In this document: piece by piece, positions 17,980 to 24,598 of the stretch
Layout of the letters: each line of letters opens with the position of its first letter
Position numbering within the stretch: the first letter of the stretch is position 1
From: Phycisphaerales bacterium
GTDB taxonomy: Bacteria > Planctomycetota > Phycisphaerae > Phycisphaerales > SM1A02
Direction: 5' to 3'
DNA: 36,109 bases
Assembly: GCA_013003065.1 (NCBI GenBank)
Contig: JABDLI010000262.1
Coordinates: forward strand, 1-36,109
Notes under the pieces: model-generated
What the model was told of the DNA's origin: nothing
Databases searched by the model: none
The model's input: only the letters and a program-made list of their open reading frames with translations
Made by a program: the position numbers and the translations under genes

Positions 17980-19658
17980 CGCACCGCCGCTCCATCGTTG
18001 TCGCCGCGGGCGTGATCGGCGTCGGGCTGCACGGGTGCGCGCCCCCGACGCCGGGGGAACCCGCGGCGAACGATCCCCCGTCGTCGTCCGCGTGGTTCCA
18101 GGAGGACGCGCTCGCGCGGGGTCTGCAGTTCACCTACCGGTCGGGCGCGGGTGTTGCGTTGCTGTTCCCGGAGATCGTGGGCGGCGGCGTGGCGCTCTTC
18201 GATCTCGAGGGCGACGGCGACCTGGATGTCTACTGCGTCCAGGGCGGCGGTGTCCTGACGACCCCGGCGGAACGTCCGCCCAACCAGCTCTTCCGCAATC
18301 GCGGCGACGGCACGTTCGACGACGTCACCCTCGGGTCCGGCGCCGGGGATCGCGGTTACGGCATGGGCGTCGCCACGGGAGACGTGGACGGGGACGGCCT
18401 CGTCGATCTCTACGTGACGAACCTGGGGCCGAACACGTTGCTGCGCAATCGCGGCGACGGCACGTTCGAGGACATCACCGGCGTCTCCGGCCTCGGCGAC
18501 GAGGGGTGGGGTACGAGCGCGGCGTTTCTCGACTACGACCGCGACGGCGACCAGGATCTGTTCGTCGTCAACTACATCCACTGGTCGCCCGCGACCGAGC
18601 GCGACTGTTTCGCCGCGACGGGCGAGCGGGACTACTGCGCTCCGGACGCCTACGCGGCGCCGGCCGTCGATCGGCTGTACCGCAACGACGGCCACGCCCG
18701 CTTCACCGACGTGACCGAGGCCGCCGGCGTGCATGCGGCCTTCGGCAACGGGCTTGGGGTCGTCACCGGAGACTTCACCGGCGACGCCTGGCCGGACGTC
18801 TTCGTCGCCAACGACGGGATGGCGAACCAGCTCTGGGTCAACCGGACCGACGGCACGTTCGTCGACGCCGCGCCGGTGCTCGGCGTCGCCCTCGACGACG
18901 ACGGGCTCGCGAAGGCGGGCATGGGGACCTGCGCCGAAGATTTCGACGACGACGGCGATCTGGATCTGCTCGTCGTCAACCTCGAACACGAGACCGACTC
19001 CCTGTACCGCAACGAGGACGGCCGGTACTTCGTCGACGACACCGCGCGAGCGGGTCTCGGCCCGGCGAGCCGGCGACACACGCGGTTCGGCGTCGGGCTC
19101 TACGACTTCGACCACGACGGCCATCTCGATCTCTTCGCGGCGAACGGGCGGGTGCGGCGGCGGGCCGGGGCGACCGACATCGATCCGTTCGCCGAGCCCG
19201 ACCGTCTCATGCGGGGTCTCGACGGGGCGCGGTTCGCGGCGGTGCCCGGCGGCGCCGGCGGGCTCCGGGCGACCAGCCGCGGCGCCGCGTTCGGCGACCT
19301 CGATGGAGACGGCGGTGTCGACGTGGTCGTCGTCAACCGCGATGCCGCGATGCACGTCCGTCTGAACCGCGCCCCGGGTCGCGCCGGGTGGATTCGTTTC
19401 CGTCTCCTCGACGGGCCGCGTGACGCGCTCGGGGCCACGGTGTGGGCGACCGTCGGAGACCGCACCGTGCGACGCGAGGTGCGGACGGCGTCCAGCTACT
19501 GCGCGGCGAACGACCCCCGCGTGCACATCGGGCTCGGACCGACCTCCGGCGTCACGGACGTCCGGGTGCGTTGGTCCGATGGATCCCGGGAGCACTTCGG
19601 CGCACACGCCGCCGGGCGGGAATGGACGCTCCGCCGCGGAGACGGCCACCCGGAGTGA
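17976..19658 (+). CDS. CRTAC1-family FG-GAP repeat protein with ASPIC/UnbV domain
   Basis: 560 residues from a GTG overlapping the TPR stop. The signal ends in VGLHGC (Cys21), a possible lipoprotein site. Seven calcium-binding FG-GAP/VCBS-type loops of form DxDxDGxxD are spread through residues about 70-460 (DLEGDGDLDVY, DVDGDGLVDLY, DYDRDGDQDLF, DFTGDAWPDVF, DFDDDGDLDLL, DFDHDGHLDLF, DLDGDGGVDVV), predicting a seven-bladed beta-propeller. The C-terminal ASPIC/UnbV domain (about 475-545) includes VRWSDGSREHF. Known relatives are secreted or surface-attached; the ligand is unknown. Confidence 0.92.
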   Translation: MTHRRSIVVAAGVIGVGLHGCAPPTPGEPAANDPPSSSAWFQEDALARGLQFTYRSGAGVALLFPEIVGGGVALFDLEGDGDLDVYCVQGGGVLTTPAERPPNQLFRNRGDGTFDDVTLGSGAGDRGYGMGVATGDVDGDGLVDLYVTNLGPNTLLRNRGDGTFEDITGVSGLGDEGWGTSAAFLDYDRDGDQDLFVVNYIHWSPATERDCFAATGERDYCAPDAYAAPAVDRLYRNDGHARFTDVTEAAGVHAAFGNGLGVVTGDFTGDAWPDVFVANDGMANQLWVNRTDGTFVDAAPVLGVALDDDGLAKAGMGTCAEDFDDDGDLDLLVVNLEHETDSLYRNEDGRYFVDDTARAGLGPASRRHTRFGVGLYDFDHDGHLDLFAANGRVRRRAGATDIDPFAEPDRLMRGLDGARFAAVPGGAGGLRATSRGAAFGDLDGDGGVDVVVVNRDAAMHVRLNRAPGRAGWIRFRLLDGPRDALGATVWATVGDRTVRREVRTASSYCAANDPRVHIGLGPTSGVTDVRVRWSDGSREHFGAHAAGREWTLRRGDGHPE

Positions 19659-19679
19659 GCGACCATCCGTGGTTGGGCT

Positions 19680-20504
19680 TTACTCCCAGACGGCGCCGTC
19701 GCCGATCCACGTTTCGATCGCGGCGATGGCGTCGGGCGAGAGCTGCTCGCTGTCCGGCGGCATCTCCAGGTCGGGATCGCTCCACCGGACCGCGGTCATG
19801 AGCAGGCTGCCGTCGGGATGGCCCGGGACGACCGCGGGCCCGCTGACCCCGCCGGCGAGCAACCCGCTCATCGTGGTCTGATCAAGCTCGCCCGCGCGGT
19901 GCTTGCGCGCGGGGTTGTGACATCGCCAGCAGTGCTCTTCGAACACCGGACGCACCGCGGTGCGGAAGTGAACGAGACGCGGATCGTCCGGCTCGGCGTC
20001 ATCCGTGTCGGGATCGGGCGGGGCGGCGGCCGCGGCCGGCGTGCCCAGGCCGTGGTCGTAGACGAGCACGCCGCCGTGGTGCGCCGTGGTCGCCATCCAT
20101 CCGGCCGTCACGAGCCCGGCCAGCACGCCGAGCGTGTCGGTCGCGAGCCGGGGGCGGGTCCCCAGGAACCAGCCAACGGCGAAAAGCACCCCGCCTCCGG
20201 CGGCGAACACCCACACCCGCTCCGCCAGCTCCTCGTGCTCTTCGAGCGCTTCGGCCGCGGCGTCGGCCATCGCCCCCAGCTCATGCTCCGCCGCCTCGCC
20301 GCTCTTGGCCGTGATCACGGCCAGCGTCACCAGGACGGCGTAGCTGATCACCGCCGTGGTCCGCGCCGCCCGGTTGCGTCCGCGGGCGAGCGTGATCGCG
20401 GCCGGCACGATCGCGAACAACGAGAGCGCGACGGGCAGGTGGACGAGCGCCGCGTGACGGGTCGGCGGATCGGCGAGTGCATCGATCATTTCGGTCAGGG
20501 GCAT
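19680..20504 (-). CDS. DUF2231 membrane domain fused to planctomycete-type cytochrome c domain
   Basis: 274 residues; ATG at 20504 with GGAG upstream. The N-terminal about 150 residues contain four hydrophobic helices of DUF2231 type, opening with the characteristic HAALVHLPVALSLFAIVP. After an acidic linker the C-terminal domain has a c-type heme site CWRCH (192-196) and a downstream MPP with Met248 as probable axial ligand (LEMPPDSEQLS), the planctomycete PSCyt1-like arrangement. Predicted electron carrier or sensor with the heme outside the membrane. It lies 32 bp downstream of the aminotransferase gene on the same strand. Confidence 0.88.
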   Translation of the reverse strand: MPLTEMIDALADPPTRHAALVHLPVALSLFAIVPAAITLARGRNRAARTTAVISYAVLVTLAVITAKSGEAAEHELGAMADAAAEALEEHEELAERVWVFAAGGGVLFAVGWFLGTRPRLATDTLGVLAGLVTAGWMATTAHHGGVLVYDHGLGTPAAAAAPPDPDTDDAEPDDPRLVHFRTAVRPVFEEHCWRCHNPARKHRAGELDQTTMSGLLAGGVSGPAVVPGHPDGSLLMTAVRWSDPDLEMPPDSEQLSPDAIAAIETWIGDGAVWE

Positions 20505-20536
20505 GACGGCTCCGGTCCTTGGCGTGGAAATCTCAC

Positions 20537-21736
20537 TCAGAGGTGCTCGGCCGCGTCGATGACCGCGTGCGCGAGCTTCTCGACATCGGCCGGCGTGTTG
20601 TAGGCCTGGAACGACGGCCGGATCAACCACCGGCCGTTCCACTCGATGACGGGAACCTCGATCTTCGATCGCTCGAGCAGGCACAGGTGCAGCCGCTCCG
20701 GCGTCCCGGCGGCCGCGATCGCGTCCGGCGGCACGGGCATCGCGACCATCGATCCGAGCATCGACCCGTCGGCCGGGGTGGGCGTGGGAACGTCCCAGCG
20801 TCGGCTCAGCTCGAGCTGTGCCCAGGTCGCCAGCTGGTGGTTGTGCTCCATCACCGATGACCAGGTGCCACCGCCAAGCGCGTCGAGCGTCTCGAACGCC
20901 GCGGGCACCGACAGCCAGCCGCTGATGTCGCGGGTGCCCTGCCAGGCGAACTCCGCCGCGAAACCCTCGTCGTAGAAGTGACTGATCACGGTCGGGTGGA
21001 TGCCGGCCTGCCGGTCCGGACGCACCCAGAGGAACGCGCTGCCCGGCGGGGCGCACACCCACTTGTGGAGATTGCCCGTGTAGTACGCGGCATCGAGGGC
21101 GGTCACGTCGAGGTCGATCATTCCCGGCGCATGGGCGCCGTCGATCAGAACGTCGATGCCACGCGCTCGGGCGGCTTCCAGGATGGCCTCGACGGGGAAC
21201 CGCACGGCGGTCGGCGAGGTGATGTGGTCGATGACCAGCACCTTCACGCGGTCGTCGAGCGCGCCGGCGATGGCCTCGATCACCTGCCCCGGACTCGAGA
21301 CGGGATAGGGCACGTCAAGCTCACGCCACGTTGCGCCGACGTGCGTCGCCAGGTGACGCATCGTCTGACGCACCGCGTTGTAGACGTGGTTCGTCGTCAG
21401 CATCACGTCGCCGGATTCGAATCGAAGCGAACGCAGCACCGCGTTCACGCCATCGGTGGCGTTCGTGACGAATCCCACGTCGGAGGGACCCATCCCCAGC
21501 CGCAACCCGAGCGTCGTCTTCGCGTTCTCCAGAAGGTCCCCGCGCTCCCGCTCGAGCAGCTGCAGCGGCTGCCGCTCGAACTGCTCGCGCCACGCCGTCT
21601 GGGTGTCGAACACGCGGCGGAGCCGAGCCCCGAAGCAGCCGTGGTTGAGATAGACCACCGCCGGATCGAGCAGCCAGTCTCCCCGGTTGGCCATCGGAGC
21701 CGGGGGCGTCACGGGGTGACCACAGGTCGCGTTCAT
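20537..21736 (-). CDS. class V aminotransferase-fold PLP enzyme (isopenicillin-N epimerase-like)
   Basis: 399 residues. Fold-type I PLP enzyme with the N-terminal YLNHGCFG segment (29-36), cofactor-contact DGAHAPG (Asp199, His202) and Schiff-base Lys225 in TGNLHKWVCAPPGSAFLW, as in the isopenicillin-N epimerase/CefD-like subgroup. That subgroup includes epimerases, desulfurases and lyases, so the substrate cannot be assigned. The start at 21736 has no clear Shine-Dalgarno sequence; Met15 is an alternative. First gene of a two-gene operon with the DUF2231-cytochrome. Confidence 0.88.
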   Translation of the reverse strand: MNATCGHPVTPPAPMANRGDWLLDPAVVYLNHGCFGARLRRVFDTQTAWREQFERQPLQLLERERGDLLENAKTTLGLRLGMGPSDVGFVTNATDGVNAVLRSLRFESGDVMLTTNHVYNAVRQTMRHLATHVGATWRELDVPYPVSSPGQVIEAIAGALDDRVKVLVIDHITSPTAVRFPVEAILEAARARGIDVLIDGAHAPGMIDLDVTALDAAYYTGNLHKWVCAPPGSAFLWVRPDRQAGIHPTVISHFYDEGFAAEFAWQGTRDISGWLSVPAAFETLDALGGGTWSSVMEHNHQLATWAQLELSRRWDVPTPTPADGSMLGSMVAMPVPPDAIAAAGTPERLHLCLLERSKIEVPVIEWNGRWLIRPSFQAYNTPADVEKLAHAVIDAAEHL

Positions 21737-21849
21737 CCAGATAGCCTACCGAAAGGCCCCTCAGGGGTCCGTGAGACCCGATCGGTGTACGTATGGGCGA
21801 GCACCAATCTCTTTTCGCGTGAATCTGGGGAACCGTCGGTATCGAGATA

Positions 21850-21865
21850 CGAACAAGTACGTACC
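21850..21865 (+). promoter_or_regulatory. candidate operator shared with imuA (CGAACAA-type)
   Basis: CGAACAAGTACGTACC resembles CGAACAAAGTACTACC upstream of imuA, sharing CGAACAA, GTAC and TACC with single-base shifts between them. It does not match well-known LexA boxes exactly, and it lies about 1 kb from the lexA start, so the assignment is tentative. Confidence 0.25.
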
Positions 21866-21898
21866 GAAAAAGAGCCAAATCTGTGGCGATAAGGTCCG

Positions 21899-21922
21899 TG
21901 TTCGGGTAACGTTTTCCGAACA
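21899..21922. promoter_or_regulatory. 7-bp inverted repeat, possible repressor site
   Basis: TGTTCGG (21899-21905) and CCGAACA (21916-21922) form a perfect 7-bp inverted repeat with a 10-bp spacer, the size expected for a dimeric helix-turn-helix regulator on one DNA face. The half-site core CGAACA also occurs upstream of imuA. Confidence 0.35.
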
Positions 21923-22053
21923 GTCTGGTCGATAGAGGGGTTGGTCGCCCCTCGAGGGGGTTCGGGGCAGGAAGTGCCTGTTTCCGAGCCGAGTTCCGCT
22001 CTTCCGTGTCGCGACCAAACGGCAGAGCACTCTTTTCGGTTGGAGGCGGTTGA

Positions 22054-23055
22054 ATGGGCGTACCGCTCCTTCAGCTCGGACCCGGGGGCAGCTATACCAC
22101 CAGATACGAGCCGCGGGGATCCCACCTCGTTGCCGTGCCGGTGCCGGCTCCCGATTTCCCCACGATGCACGAGACGATCCCCGCCCGGGCAATGGTCCGG
22201 ATGGCCCACTCCGGCCAGCCGGGCGACCCGATCGCCGGCGACCAACGAAAACGCGATCGCCGCCACGCGAGCCCGGATGAGCCAAACGTCGACGAGACGC
22301 CATCCGAGGGACGAACCGAAGACGACCCGGCGATGCCCACGCGCGAACGGGAGACTCCCCGACGCGGCCCCGATCCCTCGCGGGCCGGGGGTGTGCTCCG
22401 CTCGATCCTGCGTTTCCTCAGTGCCGCGGTCTTGCCACCAACCGCACCGCCGGCCGTTACAGCCCCCGTCACCGTCGCGACGCGGCGGTCGGTCGATCGC
22501 GTCGAGATCAGTCCCGCCGCGCTCGCGGCCGCCGGTGTCCGCGTCGAGACGGCCAGCGCGCGCGTCGGCAAACCACCGGCCCCGGACATCGCGGTCGATC
22601 GGACACTCGAAGCCGTGCTCGGCGGCCTCGCCGCAACCCGCCGGGTTGCGAGACAGGCGTTGCGGCCGCTGACCGCTCCCACCATTTCAGCCACTTCCCC
22701 TTCCCGGGGACTGCCTTCACTGCACGAAATCGTCTGCCGAGTTCCGGCGTCATCGCTCGGAGCGACGCTGTGCTCGACGTCACCACTAAGTTCGCCCTCC
22801 CCTGATTGCAGGGCTCGGAGATCGCGTGTCTCGCGTGAGGAGAACAATCATGAACCTGACACCAAAGCAACTTCGGATCCTGCAGCTCATTCGCGACCAT
22901 CGCATCACGCATGGCTATTCCCCGACGATGCAGGAGCTGGCCAACGAGCTCGGCATCAGCAAGGTCACCGTGTTCGAGCACGTCGAAGCGCTCATCAAGA
23001 AGGGAGCGCTCTCGCGCGAGCCAAACAGGGCTCGCTCTTTGTCAATCTGCGATGA
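22054..23055 (+). CDS. uncertain ORF with a FlgM-like motif upstream of lexA
   Basis: An open frame of up to 333 residues starting at an ATG with GGAGG 8 nt upstream. Codon third positions look coding from about 22330 to 22640 but less so later, and the frame runs 206 bp into lexA in another phase, which is unlikely as a whole. Residues 146-160 (SVDRVEISPAALAAA) resemble the DRVEIS segment of FlgM-type anti-sigma-28 proteins. The N-terminus (MGVPLLQLGPGGS) is not recognised. It may be a shorter FlgM-like gene whose true end is hidden by a frameshift, a decayed gene, or an ORF by chance. Confidence 0.3.
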   Translation: MGVPLLQLGPGGSYTTRYEPRGSHLVAVPVPAPDFPTMHETIPARAMVRMAHSGQPGDPIAGDQRKRDRRHASPDEPNVDETPSEGRTEDDPAMPTRERETPRRGPDPSRAGGVLRSILRFLSAAVLPPTAPPAVTAPVTVATRRSVDRVEISPAALAAAGVRVETASARVGKPPAPDIAVDRTLEAVLGGLAATRRVARQALRPLTAPTISATSPSRGLPSLHEIVCRVPASSLGATLCSTSPLSSPSPDCRARRSRVSREENNHEPDTKATSDPAAHSRPSHHAWLFPDDAGAGQRARHQQGHRVRARRSAHQEGSALARAKQGSLFVNLR

Positions 23056-23467
23056 CACGCTGATCCCGGACGAGCATCAACCGCTGTGCTTTCCGCTGGT
23101 TGGCCGCATCGCCGCCGGCTATCCGATCGAGAAGTTCCCGCAATCCGACCAGCTTCGTCTCGAGGAGCTCTTTGGCCCGCGGGTGGGTGAGAAGGCGGGG
23201 TCGTTTGCCCTTCAGGTCGAGGGCGACTCGATGCGTGACGAGGGAATTCTCGACAGCGACTACGTGATCGTGGAGCGGCGGGAGACCGCCCGCAACGGCG
23301 AGCGGGTCGTGGCGCTGCTGGAGAACGGCGAGACGACGCTCAAGACGTTCTTCCGCGAGAACGACGGACGCGTTCGGCTCCAGCCCGCGAACCCGGACTT
23401 CGAGCCGATCATCATCGACGACTGCAAGATCCAGGGTGTCATCATCGGGGTCATGCGACGGTACTGA
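22850..23467 (+). CDS. lexA: LexA SOS repressor
   Basis: 205 residues, close to E. coli LexA (202). ATG at 22850 with GAGGAG 7 nt upstream; an earlier GTG at 22826 would add eight residues. The N-terminal winged helix (MNLTPKQLRILQLI; PTMQELANELGISKVTVFEHVEALIKKG) binds DNA. The C-terminal peptidase S24 domain has the self-cleavage site Ala89-Gly90 (GRIAAGYP), catalytic Ser127 (EGDSM) and Lys165 (TTLKTF). All parts needed for RecA-stimulated autocleavage are present. It probably controls the imuA-imuB-dnaE2 operon 3 kb further on. The recognition helix differs from the E. coli type, so a different operator is expected. Confidence 0.96.
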   Translation: MNLTPKQLRILQLIRDHRITHGYSPTMQELANELGISKVTVFEHVEALIKKGALSREPNRARSLSICDDTLIPDEHQPLCFPLVGRIAAGYPIEKFPQSDQLRLEELFGPRVGEKAGSFALQVEGDSMRDEGILDSDYVIVERRETARNGERVVALLENGETTLKTFFRENDGRVRLQPANPDFEPIIIDDCKIQGVIIGVMRRY

Positions 23468-23502
23468 GTCCACGAGAACCCTCGAGCATCCGGCTCGCGG
23501 AG

Positions 23503-23539
23503 CATCGACAACGATCATCGACAACGATCATCGACAACA
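23503..23539. repeat. 13-bp tandem repeat after lexA
   Basis: CATCGACAACGAT is repeated twice exactly and a third time in part (37 bp), beginning 35 bp after the lexA stop. Not in a coding frame that matters; origin probably replication slippage. Confidence 0.8.
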
Positions 23540-23541
23540 GG

Positions 23542-23579
23542 GCACGAGGAGAGCGGTGTCTGGGCCGTTCTCCTCGTGC
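23542..23579 (+). terminator. lexA terminator hairpin
   Basis: A perfect 11-bp stem (GCACGAGGAGA 23542-23552, TCTCCTCGTGC 23569-23579), extended by an inner CGG/CCG, with a 16-nt loop, about 75 bp after the lexA stop. The T-tract is poor (TGTCGTT), so termination may be partial. Confidence 0.5.
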
Positions 23580-23644
23580 TGTCGTTCGCCCCGTCGGACC
23601 TCGGGCCCTTGCCGGGGCGGCCCGGTGGGTGTATCTCTTCGGAC

Positions 23645-23884
23645 ATGATCGACGAGGGCCCGAGCTCGGAGGATCTCGAACGCTTCGGCGGCGACACCGT
23701 CACGTGCCGCTCGTGCGGGGCTGAGATCTGGCATGACGCACCGGTGTGTCCCGAGTGCGGCGCCGTCGATGGGGTCGGTCCGGAGCGGGCGTCGTTCGAC
23801 CAGAGGCAACGCGCGATCATCGCCGTGGTCCTTGCCGTCCTGCTGGCGGGACTCATCGGTTTCTTCGGGTTGCGGCTCTTCTGA
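23645..23884 (+). CDS. small zinc-ribbon membrane protein
   Basis: 79 residues; ATG at 23645 chosen because the upstream extension is Pro/Gly-rich and overlaps the terminator region. Two CxxC pairs (CRSC and CPEC, residues about 21-40) form a zinc ribbon, followed by a C-terminal transmembrane helix (AIIAVVLAVLLAGLIGFFGL). Such proteins are common and poorly understood; the ribbon would face the cytoplasm. It follows lexA on the same strand but after a hairpin. It is convergent with the next gene. Confidence 0.75.
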   Translation: MIDEGPSSEDLERFGGDTVTCRSCGAEIWHDAPVCPECGAVDGVGPERASFDQRQRAIIAVVLAVLLAGLIGFFGLRLF

Positions 23885-23892
23885 GACCGCGG

Positions 23893-24459
23893 CTACTCGT
23901 CGGCGAGCTCGTAGAAGCCCGGACCGGCCTTGCGGAGCTTGCCCTCGCGGACGAGCGCGTCCCACACCGTCTGATCGAACGCGCGGGGCGGCATGATGGC
24001 CCGGATGCCCGAATCCCGGCCGCCGGTCATCGGTCCGACGCCAAGCTTCGACTCGTGGTCAAGACGCGTCAGCTTGAGGCGTTTGCGAAAAGCGCGCATC
24101 GCCTTCTTGAGGGTCTCGGTCTCGACGTCCTCGATCGGTGCGTCGTCATCGGGCGCGGCCGTCGCCTCCAGAGCGGCGGAGGCCTCGTCGGCGGCGTCGC
24201 GGCTGAGGGCGTCGACGGCGCGACTCAATGCCTCGACGTCCCGTCGGGCGATGATCGCGGCGAGCGCCTCATGGTCCATCCGCGATTTCAACAGCAACCG
24301 ATGGGCCTGCCCCCAAAGCGGGCCCGATGCCGCCTCGTCGCTTTGGGCGATCGCGTCGACGAGGGGCGTCACCTGTGCAGCGATCTCGTGCTCGGTCGGC
24401 GGTCGGATGACCGGCCCCCCACCCTTGCCCTTTCGCTTGTTGCGTTTGCCCTTGGCCAC
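23893..24459 (-). CDS. basic hypothetical protein with winged-helix-like C-terminus
   Basis: 188 residues from a GTG at 24459, chosen because it opens a strongly basic N-terminus (VAKGKRNKRKGKGGG). The open frame reaches back to 25017, but that part is antisense to the next gene. The middle is helical and acidic (ALEATAAPDDDAPIEDVETETL). The last 60 residues (IMPPRAFDQTVWDALVREGKLRKAGPGFYEL) look like a small winged-helix or ribosome-associated module. No family recognised. The gene ends 9 bp from the zinc-ribbon gene stop. Confidence 0.6.
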   Translation of the reverse strand: MAKGKRNKRKGKGGGPVIRPPTEHEIAAQVTPLVDAIAQSDEAASGPLWGQAHRLLLKSRMDHEALAAIIARRDVEALSRAVDALSRDAADEASAALEATAAPDDDAPIEDVETETLKKAMRAFRKRLKLTRLDHESKLGVGPMTGGRDSGIRAIMPPRAFDQTVWDALVREGKLRKAGPGFYELADE

Positions 24460-24598
24460 GACTGCCAGAATACCCGCCAACGGCCGGTCCGGCCCCCCAC
24501 CGAACCGGAGACTTCTGCGGCTCGATCGTCGAAGGAATGGCCCATCCGCTATCCTGAAGGGTCTCACTCGTCGATTTCTTGTACCCCCGGAGGAGTAG

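Larger units (their letters stand above)
21737..22053. other. dyad-rich, relatively AT-rich regulatory region
   Basis: 317 bp upstream of the divergent aminotransferase and the ORF preceding lexA. It is visibly less GC-rich than its surroundings and holds several dyads: GTATCGAGATAC (21839-21850), GTACGTAC (21857-21864), CTCTTTT/AAAAGAG arms (about 21809 and 21867), and TGTTCGG-N10-CCGAACA (21899-21922). No credible ORF or RNA gene was recognised in it. It looks like a control region. Confidence 0.5.

Noticed and set aside
17682-19649. 655-codon open frame antisense to the CRTAC1 gene
   Set aside because: Shadow of the repeated Asp/Gly codons of the propeller; the repetitive look comes from the real gene.
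22076-22110. Possible tRNA or tmRNA 3' end (an ACCACCA string)
   Set aside because: No acceptor stem, T-loop or matching 5' half nearby; the string falls within the ORF at 22054.
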